This document shows, one piece after another, positions 1 to 8,743 of a DNA stretch of 64,000 bases. Each line of letters starts with the position of its first letter. Positions within the stretch are counted from its first letter, which is position 1. The DNA is from Clostridiaceae bacterium OM02-2AC (GTDB lineage: Bacteria; Bacillota_I; Bacilli_A; Erysipelotrichales; Erysipelotrichaceae). The notes under the pieces were generated by a model. The model was not told the DNA's origin. It saw only the letters and a program-made list of their open reading frames with translations, and searched no databases. The translations under genes and the position numbers were made by a program. The stretch is taken from assembly GCA_003481775.1 (NCBI GenBank), contig QULU01000003.1:1-64000 (forward strand). Reading direction: 5' to 3'.

Positions 1-93
1 CCTCAGCATTCTTTTCAACCTTGGATAACTGTCTATTATCCTTTGTTGAAATGGAGAAGTAATATAAAAGAGCTTACAAAAATTTATTTATAA
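1..93 (+). CDS. Possible C-terminal end of a gene cut by the window edge
   Basis: Frame 1 is open from the first base to a TAA at 91-93, giving 30 residues rich in Tyr, Trp and Lys. The composition would fit the tail of a transposase or another basic protein, but nothing identifies it and an open frame of this length can be chance. It is listed only because a gene may enter from the left. Confidence 0.2.
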   Translation, partial: PQHSFQPWITVYYPLLKWRSNIKELTKIYL

Positions 94-198
94 TACCCTC
101 ATCAATTATCATCAATTATGTGTTCATTCTCTAAAAAAATATTTACATTCTGTTCTGAATGGTGTATCATGATACAGTATATGAACGGAGAGCTGTAT

Positions 199-1179
199 AT
201 GAAAAAAATATTTATTTCTTTAGTTTTATTAGCTACACTGTTGGTTTTTGATGTTACAAAAGAGAATAGTGATAGTATAATAATTTATTCAAGTATGGAA
301 CAATATAGAGGTGAGGAATTACAGAAGCAGTTGGATAGAAAGTTTCCCAATGAAAAAATTATGGTGATGTATGTGCCTACAGCCAAAGCAGCAGCTAAGA
401 TAAAGGTCGAAAAGCAAGGAACTGATGCTGATATAGTTGTAGGATTAGAAACATCTTATCTTGAAAAAGTAAAAGATTCTTTGGCTGATTTACACGGTAT
501 TAAGGAATTGCCATATGTTAAATCTTTAACTCTTAAAGATAACGATTATAAATATGTAACTTGGGAAAGACAAGCTGGAGCATTTATAGTAAATAAAGAT
601 GTATTAAAAAAATATAATCTTCCTACACCAAAAAGTTATTCAGATTTGTTAAAGCCTGAATATAAAGGCTTGATTGCAATGCCTGATCCAAAAACTAGTG
701 GTACAGGTTATTTCTTTTATAAAAGCTTGATTAATGAATTAGGTGACGAGAAAGCGCTAAAATATATAGATGATTTATCAAAGAATATAAAATCGTTTAC
801 TGAATCAGGCTCTGGACCAATTAAATTATTGATCCAAGGAGAAGTTGGTATTGGTTTAGGTCTTACATTTCAAGCGATGGAACAAATTAATGAAGGTAGT
901 CCATTTAAAATTATATATCCTAAAGAAGGATCGCCATATTCCCTGACAGGTACTGGAATCATTAAAGGAAGAGAAGAAAATGAAAAAATAAAAAAAGTAT
1001 TTGATTTTATTGTTGATGATTTCTTTATTTATGACAAAGAATACTTTTCTCCGGAACAGGTTTTACAAAAGCAGGACAACAAAATAAAAAACTATCCTAA
1101 GAATATACATTATGCGAATATGGAAGGAATTTCAGATATAGACGAAAAAGAAAGGTTGTTGAAGTTATGGAAGTATTAG
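199..1179 (+). CDS. ABC transporter substrate-binding protein, Fe3+/2-aminoethylphosphonate type
   Basis: This is the extracellular solute receptor of a three-gene importer. The ATG at 199 is chosen because GGAGAG at 187-192 sits just before it and a Lys-rich, hydrophobic export signal follows at once; an earlier in-frame ATG at 118 has no ribosome site. The mature part starts with an IIIYSS strand and later has a GSGPIKLLIQGEVGIG stretch, as in the Fbp/PhnS class of periplasmic-binding proteins (about 326 aa). No lipobox cysteine is visible, so it may be held by an uncleaved N-terminal helix. Its stop overlaps the ATPase start by 13 bases. The substrate is inferred as AEP from the neighbouring AEP genes; iron or another oxyanion is possible. 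Confidence 0.8.
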   Translation: MKKIFISLVLLATLLVFDVTKENSDSIIIYSSMEQYRGEELQKQLDRKFPNEKIMVMYVPTAKAAAKIKVEKQGTDADIVVGLETSYLEKVKDSLADLHGIKELPYVKSLTLKDNDYKYVTWERQAGAFIVNKDVLKKYNLPTPKSYSDLLKPEYKGLIAMPDPKTSGTGYFFYKSLINELGDEKALKYIDDLSKNIKSFTESGSGPIKLLIQGEVGIGLGLTFQAMEQINEGSPFKIIYPKEGSPYSLTGTGIIKGREENEKIKKVFDFIVDDFFIYDKEYFSPEQVLQKQDNKIKNYPKNIHYANMEGISDIDEKERLLKLWKY

Positions 1180-1958
1180 AAAAAAAGCAAATTAAATTGA
1201 GTGTTAAAAATTTATATAAAAATTATGATGGGAAAGATGTACTTAAGCATATATCATTTGATGTAGCTAGTGGAGAGTTCTTAAGTGTTTTAGGTCCAAG
1301 CGGTTGCGGAAAAACGACGTTATTACGTATTTTAATAGGATTAGATAAACAAAATGAAGGGGAAATTTTACTGGATGGAGAAGATATAACTTCTTTAAAA
1401 CCTAATGAAAGAGGAATGGGAATTATTTTTCAAAATTATGCATTGTTTCCTAATATGACAGTTTTTGAAAATGTTGAATATGCTTTAAAATTGGATAAAA
1501 AATTAAAAATTAATAGTAAAGAAATAGCAGAACGCACTTTAGAACAAATTGGGATGATGGAGCATTGTGATAAAAAGCCTAGACAGTTATCTGGCGGTCA
1601 GCAGCAACGTGTTGCAATTGCTAGAACACTTGCATTAAACCCTAAAGTAATATTGCTGGATGAGCCGATTTCTGCCTTAGATGTCACCAATAGAGAAATA
1701 ATGAAAAAAGAATTAAAAGAAATACAGAAAAAATTTAATTCAACAATGATTTTTATTACACATGAACAAGAAGAAGCTTTTTATTTATCAGATAGAATTA
1801 TGGTCATGAGTGAAGGTAATATCGAACAATTGGATACACCAAAAAACATTTATGATCATCCGGCAAATCAATATATAAAAGATTTTGTAGTAGCACATCT
1901 AGATCAAAAATTTGAATCTCTGTTGAAATGTACGGGGAGAGAATATCATGAGAAGTAA
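1167..1958 (+). CDS. ABC transporter ATP-binding protein
   Basis: Cytoplasmic ATPase of the importer, 263 aa. Walker A is GPSGCGKTT near residue 44, the signature is LSGGQQQRVAIAR, and Walker B is VILLDEP followed by the D-loop SALD and a switch histidine in THEQEEA. The layout matches the PotA/FbpC/PhnT group. A short C-terminal tail replaces the full regulatory TOBE domain of longer relatives. The gene overlaps the receptor gene upstream and the permease gene downstream, so all three are translationally coupled. Ligand specificity cannot be read from this subunit. Confidence 0.9.
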   Translation: MEVLEKKQIKLSVKNLYKNYDGKDVLKHISFDVASGEFLSVLGPSGCGKTTLLRILIGLDKQNEGEILLDGEDITSLKPNERGMGIIFQNYALFPNMTVFENVEYALKLDKKLKINSKEIAERTLEQIGMMEHCDKKPRQLSGGQQQRVAIARTLALNPKVILLDEPISALDVTNREIMKKELKEIQKKFNSTMIFITHEQEEAFYLSDRIMVMSEGNIEQLDTPKNIYDHPANQYIKDFVVAHLDQKFESLLKCTGREYHEK

Positions 1959-3528
1959 GAGCTTTAGCACTTCTAAATTATTAGTTATATGTTTTTTAAT
2001 CGTGAGTGTTGTGTTTCCATTAATCACTCTATTATTGAACATTAACATTTCAGATATATCTGAAATAATTTCATCTTCGCAATTTGCTCCTATGATGAAA
2101 AACTCTCTTTTTACAACAACAATTGCTACAGTGATATCTGTTGCCTTGGCCTTATTGCTGGCTTGGTGCGTAAATAGATCTAGGATACGTTATAAATCTG
2201 TATTTTCAATGTTGTTTACGCTACCTATGCTGATACCATCAATCTCACATGGCATGGGTTTGGTTTTGTTGTTGGGAGATAATGGATTAATAACTAATTT
2301 CCTTGGAATAGATTTAGGATTATATGGGTATCCAGGAATTATAATTGGATCAATTTTATACTCATTTCCAGTAGCGTTCTTGATGCTAACAGATATATTC
2401 AAATATGAAGATTATACTACGTATGAAGCTGCACAGGTTCTAGGCTTATCTAAATCACAACAGTTTTTCACTATTACTTTACCTAATTTGAAAGGATCCT
2501 TGATTTCCGTTATCTTCGCTGTGTTTACAATGATTTTTACTGACTATGGTGTTCCTCTGGTTGTTGGTGGAAAAATGATGACTCTGCCTGTATATATGTA
2601 TCGTGAGGTTATAGGGTTACTTGATTTTTCCAAGGGAGCAATTATTGGGGTTATATTATTAATACCTGCTTTCATTGCATTCTTAATCGATTTTAAAAGT
2701 GAAGAAAGTGATAATGCAAGTACAGTAACAAAGCAATATATTATAGGAGAAAATAAAACACGAGATATAGCATCTTATTTTATTTGCGCTTTAACAGTGT
2801 TCTTGATTTCACTTCCTATATTAGCTTTTGCTTACTTATCAATTGTAAAACAGTTTCCTATTGATATGAGTTTCTCATTTGATAATATAAAAAAAGCACT
2901 TGATTTAGGTGTAATATTTTACTTAAAGAACTCATTAGCTGTTGCTTTAGTTACATCATTAATTGGTTCCTTCTTAATATATTTTACAGCTTACATAACA
3001 GCAAGATCACCAAAAACAATAACCAATTTAACAATACATTTGATATCAATGGTTACCTTGGCGATTCCTGGAGTTGTATTAGGGTTGTGTTATGTCTTGT
3101 TTTTTAAAGGTAGTTTTATATACGGAACATTAATCATCTTAATTCTTGTTAATAGTGTACATTTCTTTGCTTCGCCTTATCTAGTAGCATATAATTCTCT
3201 GAATAAGTTTAATAAAAATTTAGAGGATATTTCGGTTACTATGGGTATTAGTAAAATGAGAATGTTAAAGGACGTTTATATTCCGTGTACTCAGGATACT
3301 TTGATTGAAATTTTCTCTTATCTCTTTGTTAATTGTATGGTAACTATTTCTGCAGTATCTTTCTTAGCGAATTTTAAAAATCTACCAATTGCTTTGTTAA
3401 TACCGCAATTTGATGCTCAATCATTAATAGAAGCAACAGCATTTGTATCCATTATTATATTATTTGTTAATGGAATTGTAAAATTATTAGTGTACGTGAT
3501 TAAACGGTACATACTATCAAAAAATTAA
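1948..3528 (+). CDS. ABC transporter permease, fused two-domain type
   Basis: Integral membrane permease of 526 aa with two tandem binding-protein-dependent transport domains in one chain, as in FbpB and some AEP transporters. Each half carries an EAA loop: EAAQVLGLSKSQQF in the first and a degenerate version (LEDISVTMGISKMRM) in the second. About twelve hydrophobic segments can be counted. It starts inside the ATPase gene (11-base overlap). Being fused, it needs no second permease gene, which fits the absence of one. Confidence 0.88.
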   Translation: MRSKSFSTSKLLVICFLIVSVVFPLITLLLNINISDISEIISSSQFAPMMKNSLFTTTIATVISVALALLLAWCVNRSRIRYKSVFSMLFTLPMLIPSISHGMGLVLLLGDNGLITNFLGIDLGLYGYPGIIIGSILYSFPVAFLMLTDIFKYEDYTTYEAAQVLGLSKSQQFFTITLPNLKGSLISVIFAVFTMIFTDYGVPLVVGGKMMTLPVYMYREVIGLLDFSKGAIIGVILLIPAFIAFLIDFKSEESDNASTVTKQYIIGENKTRDIASYFICALTVFLISLPILAFAYLSIVKQFPIDMSFSFDNIKKALDLGVIFYLKNSLAVALVTSLIGSFLIYFTAYITARSPKTITNLTIHLISMVTLAIPGVVLGLCYVLFFKGSFIYGTLIILILVNSVHFFASPYLVAYNSLNKFNKNLEDISVTMGISKMRMLKDVYIPCTQDTLIEIFSYLFVNCMVTISAVSFLANFKNLPIALLIPQFDAQSLIEATAFVSIIILFVNGIVKLLVYVIKRYILSKN

Positions 3529-3540
3529 AGGGAGATAAAT

Positions 3541-4449
3541 ATGAACTTAACATTAATGCAATTTGAAATATTAGTAAGAATTGAGAGACATCAGGATAGT
3601 AAGCATTCTCAGCGAGAGCTTGCAAAACTACTAGATATATCTCTCGGTGTTGTTAATAAAACAATCGGAGAATTAGTAGATAAAGAATTGATAAAAAGTA
3701 ATGGAAATAGTAAGTATGAAGTCACGCTAAAAGGATATCAGTGGTTAGAGCCATATCGTGTCAAAAAGGCAATTTTTATGGCTGCAGGTTTTGGTAGTCG
3801 TATGGTTCCGGTTACCTTAAATACACCAAAACCACTTATCATGGTTCATGGTAAAAAAATCATTGAAACTTTGTTAGATGCTGTTTTAGAAGCAGGTATC
3901 GAGGATATAACAATTGTTCGAGGTTATCTTGGAGAACAGTTTGATGTTTTATTAAAGAAATATCCAATGATTAAATTTCTGGATAATCCAATTTACAATG
4001 AAGCTAATAATATATCAAGTGCTTATGTAATAAAAGATTTATTATCTAATGCTTATGTGCTAGAATCTGATTTGGTTTTATATAATAAAGATGTAATAAG
4101 AAAGTATGAGTATTCGACTAATTATACTGGTATGTATGTAGATGTAACGGATGATTGGTGTTTTGAAACAAAAAAAGGTTTTATTTCTAAAGTAAAAGTC
4201 GGAGGTAAAGATGTTCATCATATGTTTGGTATTTCATACTGGACAGAAGAAGATGCTGAGAAAATGAGGACTGATATAGATACCGTTTTTCATAGTCCGG
4301 GAGGCAAAGAAAAATACTGGGATGAAGTATCATTAAAAGAATGTATCGACCATTATAACATCTTAGTACGACCTGTAAAAAAAGGGGATGTAATTGAGAT
4401 TGATACATTTAGTGAATTGAAACAAATAGATCCTATTTATAATGTTTGA
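3541..4449 (+). CDS. Winged-helix/LicC-like nucleotidyltransferase fusion, candidate CTP:AEP cytidylyltransferase
   Basis: Residues 1-75 form a MarR/winged-helix-like segment (SQRELAKLLDISLGVVNKTIGEL is the probable helix-turn-helix). Residues 76-302 are a sugar-phosphate nucleotidyltransferase of the LicC type, with the nucleotide loop MAAGFGSRM at 80-88 and TPKPL at 95-99. LicC makes CDP-choline; related PntC enzymes make CMP-AEP. With the AEP genes next door, activation of AEP for transfer to a glycan or lipid is the favoured role (inference). GGGAG lies 12 bases after the permease stop, so it is probably the last gene of the transporter operon. The HTH could give autoregulation or simply be structural. 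Confidence 0.7.
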   Translation: MNLTLMQFEILVRIERHQDSKHSQRELAKLLDISLGVVNKTIGELVDKELIKSNGNSKYEVTLKGYQWLEPYRVKKAIFMAAGFGSRMVPVTLNTPKPLIMVHGKKIIETLLDAVLEAGIEDITIVRGYLGEQFDVLLKKYPMIKFLDNPIYNEANNISSAYVIKDLLSNAYVLESDLVLYNKDVIRKYEYSTNYTGMYVDVTDDWCFETKKGFISKVKVGGKDVHHMFGISYWTEEDAEKMRTDIDTVFHSPGGKEKYWDEVSLKECIDHYNILVRPVKKGDVIEIDTFSELKQIDPIYNV

Positions 4450-4511
4450 TTAAATTGGTGTTGAATATTCTTATAAAACCTAATTAATGTTCTTATTCAC
4501 TTATGGATAAA

Positions 4512-4546
4512 AAATACAGCATGAGAAATCGTGCTGTTTTTAATTT
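4512..4546 (+). terminator. Rho-independent terminator after the nucleotidyltransferase gene
   Basis: ACAGCATG at 4516-4523 pairs with CGTGCTGT at 4530-4537 across an AGAAAT loop (one T-G wobble), followed by TTTTTAATTTTT. It closes the transporter/nucleotidyltransferase operon. Confidence 0.75.
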
Positions 4547-4861
4547 TTAAAGTCAATTTAATTTGTAATGTAATAGCATATAGGAAAGGTTGATTATATT
4601 GCTTTTACCATAATAAATATGTTTGAGATTTTGAGAAAAGCTGATGATATTGAGCCTCCCTTCCTTATACAATTCTGGAATGTTACAAGAGATATTAAAA
4701 ATTAGAATACAGTACTGTGCAATTTGGGGATTTTAGAAGACATATATGCAAAATCAGTGAATGTATTCAGTCATATGTAACAGAGTGGCACACTATCTGT
4801 ATCTTTGGTAAAATCATCCCTTGAGGCTTTTTTACATAGCCTTGATTCACTGTAAAGTAAA
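4547..4861. other. Intergenic stretch without a recognisable gene
   Basis: AT-rich spacer between the two convergent phosphonate transcription units. No open frame with a ribosome site, no repeat and no RNA gene was recognised. Confidence 0.5.
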
Positions 4862-4901
4862 TAAAAAAATCAGTATATCCCTTATTACAATGGATATACT
4901 G
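4862..4901 (-). terminator. Terminator of the aepZ-aepY-aepX operon
   Basis: A perfect 10-bp inverted repeat (4871-4880 with 4892-4901, 11-base loop) is followed on the minus strand by ATTTTTTTAT. This is about 80 bases past the aepX stop. Confidence 0.8.
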
Positions 4902-4979
4902 ATCATACATGGAAATCAGGATTAGAGATTCATCATACTTATTTCTAATTGTGTTGATATAGTTTATTAAGTTGGCTAT

Positions 4980-6275
4980 TTATAACTCGTTGATTAGAGT
5001 TAAAATACTTTTAATAGGCATTAATTGTTCATCAACCTCTTTTGCTCGATGATGCTTTAGTATACTGACTGCAGTTTTTTGCATGGCAGGGAATGCGCTT
5101 CTAGTTAACTGATTGGCATAGATAACGATATTGATACCATGATTAGCTAAGTCTTCTTCAGTTACTGTATTAAATGATGTTGGTACAACAATAATCGGAG
5201 TATTTTTATTCTTTTGACGAAATGAATCACAGAAATCAAAAATTTCAGTAGGATCTTTTTTTCTTGAATGAATCATAATGCCATCAGCTCCAGCATTTAC
5301 ATATGCAAAAGCTCTTGCTAAAGCGTCATCCATACCTTTTTCAAGTATAAGGCTTTCTATTCTTGCTATAATCATAAAGTCATCACTTAATTGGATGCTC
5401 TTACCTGCTTTGATTTTAGCACAAAAATTTTCAATGGTATCCTGTGTTTGAACGACATCTGTGCCAAAGAGTGAATTTTTTTTGAGACCTGTCTTGTCTT
5501 CAATGATTACAGCTGATACACCCATTCTTTCTAAAGTTCTTACATTATATACAAAATGTTCAATAAGGCCACCTGTATCACCATCTAATATAATTGGTTT
5601 TGTTGATACATCCATAACATCATCAATGGTTCTAATCCTGCTAGACATATCGACTAATTCAATATCTGGTTTTCCTTTAGCAGTTGAATCACAAAGGCTA
5701 CTAATCCACATAGCATCAAATTGATCAAGTTCTCCATTGTTTTCAACAATTGTTTTTTCAGCAATTAACGCAGTAATACCGCTATGTACTTCCAAAGCTT
5801 TCACAATAGGCCTAATATGCAGTAGTTGTTTAAGTCTCTTTCTACGAAATTCAGGCATTGATAATTTCTCTCTCATGATTTTATCAATATGTTTTACCTC
5901 ATCGTTAGATGTATATGGAATTTCTATCAATTGACCATTCCATCCATTTAAAAGATCGATAACTTCGTTTCTGATAGTTTGTTGAATATTGTATTTCCAA
6001 TTATCTCCATGTATAACATAGTTTGGCTTATATTTTATTAAATTTTCCTTATATGAAACAGTATTCTGTATAATAACTTTGTCTACTTCTCTAATTTGTT
6101 CAATCTGGCGTATACGTTCTTCTAAAGGTATGGTAGGAAATCTATCAAACTTTACCATTGCTTCATCACTTAATACACCAATAATTACTTTACCATATTT
6201 TTTTGCCTCTTTTATAATATTTATATGTCCTTCATGAATTATATCTGTAGAAAAACAAGCATATATAGTATTCAT
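4980..6275 (-). CDS. aepX: Phosphoenolpyruvate mutase with N-terminal cytidylyltransferase-like domain
   Basis: PEP mutase converts PEP to phosphonopyruvate, forming the C-P bond. Residues 1-135 are a cytidylyltransferase-like domain with HEGH at 14-17 (HxGH nucleotide motif). Residues 145-431 are the PEP mutase/isocitrate-lyase-type barrel: DGDTGG at 231-236 and the diagnostic EDKTGLKKNS at 259-268 (EDKxxxKxNS). This two-domain form is the one known from aepX of phosphonoglycan loci. It is last in the minus-strand operon, 2 bases after aepY. The N-terminal domain may activate a phosphonate product; whether it is active cannot be told here. Confidence 0.92.
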   Translation of the reverse strand: MNTIYACFSTDIIHEGHINIIKEAKKYGKVIIGVLSDEAMVKFDRFPTIPLEERIRQIEQIREVDKVIIQNTVSYKENLIKYKPNYVIHGDNWKYNIQQTIRNEVIDLLNGWNGQLIEIPYTSNDEVKHIDKIMREKLSMPEFRRKRLKQLLHIRPIVKALEVHSGITALIAEKTIVENNGELDQFDAMWISSLCDSTAKGKPDIELVDMSSRIRTIDDVMDVSTKPIILDGDTGGLIEHFVYNVRTLERMGVSAVIIEDKTGLKKNSLFGTDVVQTQDTIENFCAKIKAGKSIQLSDDFMIIARIESLILEKGMDDALARAFAYVNAGADGIMIHSRKKDPTEIFDFCDSFRQKNKNTPIIVVPTSFNTVTEEDLANHGINIVIYANQLTRSAFPAMQKTAVSILKHHRAKEVDEQLMPIKSILTLINEL

Positions 6276-6277
6276 TT

Positions 6278-7408
6278 TTATTCGTCTCCTTTTATATATC
6301 TCATAAATGTTATCTTGTTCATGACAGCACTTTCTGAAGGTCTTCCTAAATCAGATCTTGATTCTATAGATACTTTAACCTCAATAAAAGTTGAGCCGGA
6401 AAAAAAATTTGTCTGTTGAAGTGCTGTTCTTAAATCCTTTAATGATGTAATATGTAGGCAGTTTTTATATCCTAATGTTGCTGCTAAATTAGCATACTCC
6501 GTTAATGGGCAATCAGTAGGCATTCCTCCAACAGATTCATGAGCATTATTATTTAACACGATATGGACCAGATTTTCACATTTCTGATTAGCGATATAAT
6601 TCATAGAGCCCATATGCATTAAAGCGGCACCATCCCCATCTATGCAATAAACTCGTCTGTTTGGATTCGTCTGTGCGATTCCTAACGCTATCATAGAGGC
6701 ATGTCCCATAGATCCCACAGTCAAGAAAAGTTGATTATGATCACCATAAAGGCTATTACTTTGTTCATATGCTTCTCGTGAAATTTTACCTGTTGTTGTA
6801 ACTATTAGATCATTTTTATTCATACTTGAAATAATCGTTTTGATAGCAGCTTCTCTATTTAGGTGAAATCCATTTTGAAAAATAAAATGATTTCCGTTTA
6901 TGAAAGTATTTTTTTTCACAACAATAGCATACTGCTTATTATTATTCAGACTGATTTTTGCTGATTCTAATATGCTTGAAAAAGTATGATCAGTGATTTC
7001 ATTAGATATTACAGAATAATTTATTCCTAACAATTGTAAAAGAGGCAATGTAATTTCCCCCTGAAAGACATGTTGTGGTTCATCTTTCGTTTTTGGTTCT
7101 CCTCTATATCCAATTACAAATAACATTGGAATGTCATATACTTTTTCATTTATTAAACTTGCAATAGGGTTAATGGCATTACCAATCCCACTATTTTGCA
7201 TATATACACAACTTAGTTCTTTATTTCCGACATATCGTCCTGCAGCTAAAGCAACAGCAGCACCTTCGTTCACCGGAACCATATGATTTACTTGATTTTC
7301 ACTGTTATTTAAATAATCGCACAGTGGCTTTAAGGTTGAATCTGGGACACCAATATAATTTTTAATACCTAAGTTCTTCATACCGTTAATGAATTTTTCT
7401 ATTTTCAT
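6278..7408 (-). CDS. aepY: Phosphonopyruvate decarboxylase
   Basis: Thiamin-diphosphate enzyme that decarboxylates phosphonopyruvate to phosphonoacetaldehyde, the step that pulls the unfavourable mutase reaction forward. 376 aa, the usual length. The N-terminal part holds the pyrimidine-binding domain with the conserved VNEGAAVALAAG glutamate; the C-terminal part holds the TPP/Mg motif GDGAALMHMGS...LNNNAHES. It lies between aepZ and aepX with almost no spacing, so it is co-transcribed with both. Confidence 0.93.
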   Translation of the reverse strand: MKIEKFINGMKNLGIKNYIGVPDSTLKPLCDYLNNSENQVNHMVPVNEGAAVALAAGRYVGNKELSCVYMQNSGIGNAINPIASLINEKVYDIPMLFVIGYRGEPKTKDEPQHVFQGEITLPLLQLLGINYSVISNEITDHTFSSILESAKISLNNNKQYAIVVKKNTFINGNHFIFQNGFHLNREAAIKTIISSMNKNDLIVTTTGKISREAYEQSNSLYGDHNQLFLTVGSMGHASMIALGIAQTNPNRRVYCIDGDGAALMHMGSMNYIANQKCENLVHIVLNNNAHESVGGMPTDCPLTEYANLAATLGYKNCLHITSLKDLRTALQQTNFFSGSTFIEVKVSIESRSDLGRPSESAVMNKITFMRYIKGDE

Positions 7409-8494
7409 TTATTTTACCTCTTCAAAATACTGATCTAAAATTTTCTTAAATACCTGGATATCATTTTCTGTAATATCTCCAATATTGCCGATACGAAAAG
7501 CATCATAATCAGCTAGTTTCCCATTGTATAGGATAAAACCATTTTCCTTGAAATAATTATAGAAGTCTTGAAAATTAAAATTCTGTCTATAAAGAAAAGT
7601 AGTTATTACAGGGCATTGGTCTGCTTTGCAAACAAGCATATCAAATTTATGAGAAGACATAGCTTCATGGATTAATTTCTGTATTTCTAAGTAATGAAGA
7701 TGCCTCGCCCTGATTCCTCCTTGCGATATCAGCTCTTTAATTGCTGTATTTAGTGCTAACATAACATGTGTAGGTGAAGTGAATCTAAAAGACCCCGGAT
7801 GTTGCTCCATGTATTCGTACTGAGAATATAAATCTAGAGATAAAGAATGGCATATATTCTTACAAGTAGATAAGTGTTTTTTATTAGCAAAAACAATAGC
7901 AAGCCCAGGTACACCATGCAAGCATTTGTTGGAGCTTGTGATTAAATAATCAACTCCAAGCTTATTTAATGAAATAGGTGTGCTTGCAAAACTACTCATT
8001 GCGTCCACAATACTTATTTTTTTATATTTGTGAATGAGATTTTGTATTTCTTCAATATCATTTAAAATACCTGCAGTGGTTTCGCAATGAACGTAAGCGA
8101 CATGTGTAATATCAGGTTTTGAGATTTCTTCTTCAATAATTTGACTATTTAATTTCTCAACCATAGAGTATTGTACTAATTTGTAATTAACAGACGCTTG
8201 TTTGCATATACTTCCCATTCGAACGCCATACGCGCCATTAGACAAAATGAGAACCTTTTCGCTAGGCTGGATAATACTTGTAAGTACGCTTTCAACTCCA
8301 AAGGTACCAGATCCCTGTAAGAAAATTGCTGAGTACTTTAATGGATCAGCATTTGCTATTTCCAAAAGTAATTGCCTCGTTTCTTCAACTAGATTTTCAT
8401 AATCTTTGTCTCTTGTTCCCAAATCTTTTTGCATGCTTTGTTTAACGAGATTACTTGTTGTTAATGGACCTGGTGTTAATAAAACATTTTTCAT
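7409..8494 (-). CDS. aepZ: 2-aminoethylphosphonate:pyruvate aminotransferase
   Basis: PLP class V aminotransferase of 361 aa that makes AEP from phosphonoacetaldehyde (the PhnW reaction in the synthetic direction). It begins MKNVLLTPGPLTTS, the standard start of this family, and has a substrate/PLP region LQGSGTFGVES and the lysine motif TSSNKCLHG. The start at 8494 is preceded by AAGGAAGGAG; the frame stays open upstream to 8596 but that extension is hydrophobic and family-foreign. First gene of the operon; its stop abuts the aepY start. Confidence 0.92.
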   Translation of the reverse strand: MKNVLLTPGPLTTSNLVKQSMQKDLGTRDKDYENLVEETRQLLLEIANADPLKYSAIFLQGSGTFGVESVLTSIIQPSEKVLILSNGAYGVRMGSICKQASVNYKLVQYSMVEKLNSQIIEEEISKPDITHVAYVHCETTAGILNDIEEIQNLIHKYKKISIVDAMSSFASTPISLNKLGVDYLITSSNKCLHGVPGLAIVFANKKHLSTCKNICHSLSLDLYSQYEYMEQHPGSFRFTSPTHVMLALNTAIKELISQGGIRARHLHYLEIQKLIHEAMSSHKFDMLVCKADQCPVITTFLYRQNFNFQDFYNYFKENGFILYNGKLADYDAFRIGNIGDITENDIQVFKKILDQYFEEVK

Positions 8495-8708
8495 AATAGC
8501 TCCTTCCTTGTTGTTATAAAAATGACTTATATAATCAATATATGAACAAAAAAATGAAAAAATTATAATTATAGTAGAAAATATACTAATTATCATATTT
8601 TAGTGTTCATATATATGTATATTAATATATTTTTTGAACAATAGCAAGCTTTTGTTTAAATTAACAAAATGTAAGGGAAATAATATAGCAAAATATCAAT
8701 TATCAGTT

Positions 8709-8736
8709 TATAATGTAACTGTTATGAAACAAGGAG
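8709..8736 (+). promoter_or_regulatory. -10 element and ribosome site of the LCP gene
   Basis: TATAAT at 8709-8714 and AAGGAGG at 8730-8736 precede the ATG at 8744. No convincing -35 is seen. The region 8495-8708 also has to hold the divergent aepZ promoter; several TATAAT-like boxes occur there but none is clearly best. Confidence 0.4.
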
Positions 8737-8743
8737 GCTATTT

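Noticed and set aside
118..198. Longer start for the solute-binding protein at 118
   Set aside because: No ribosome site, and it would put 27 extra residues before a normal signal peptide.
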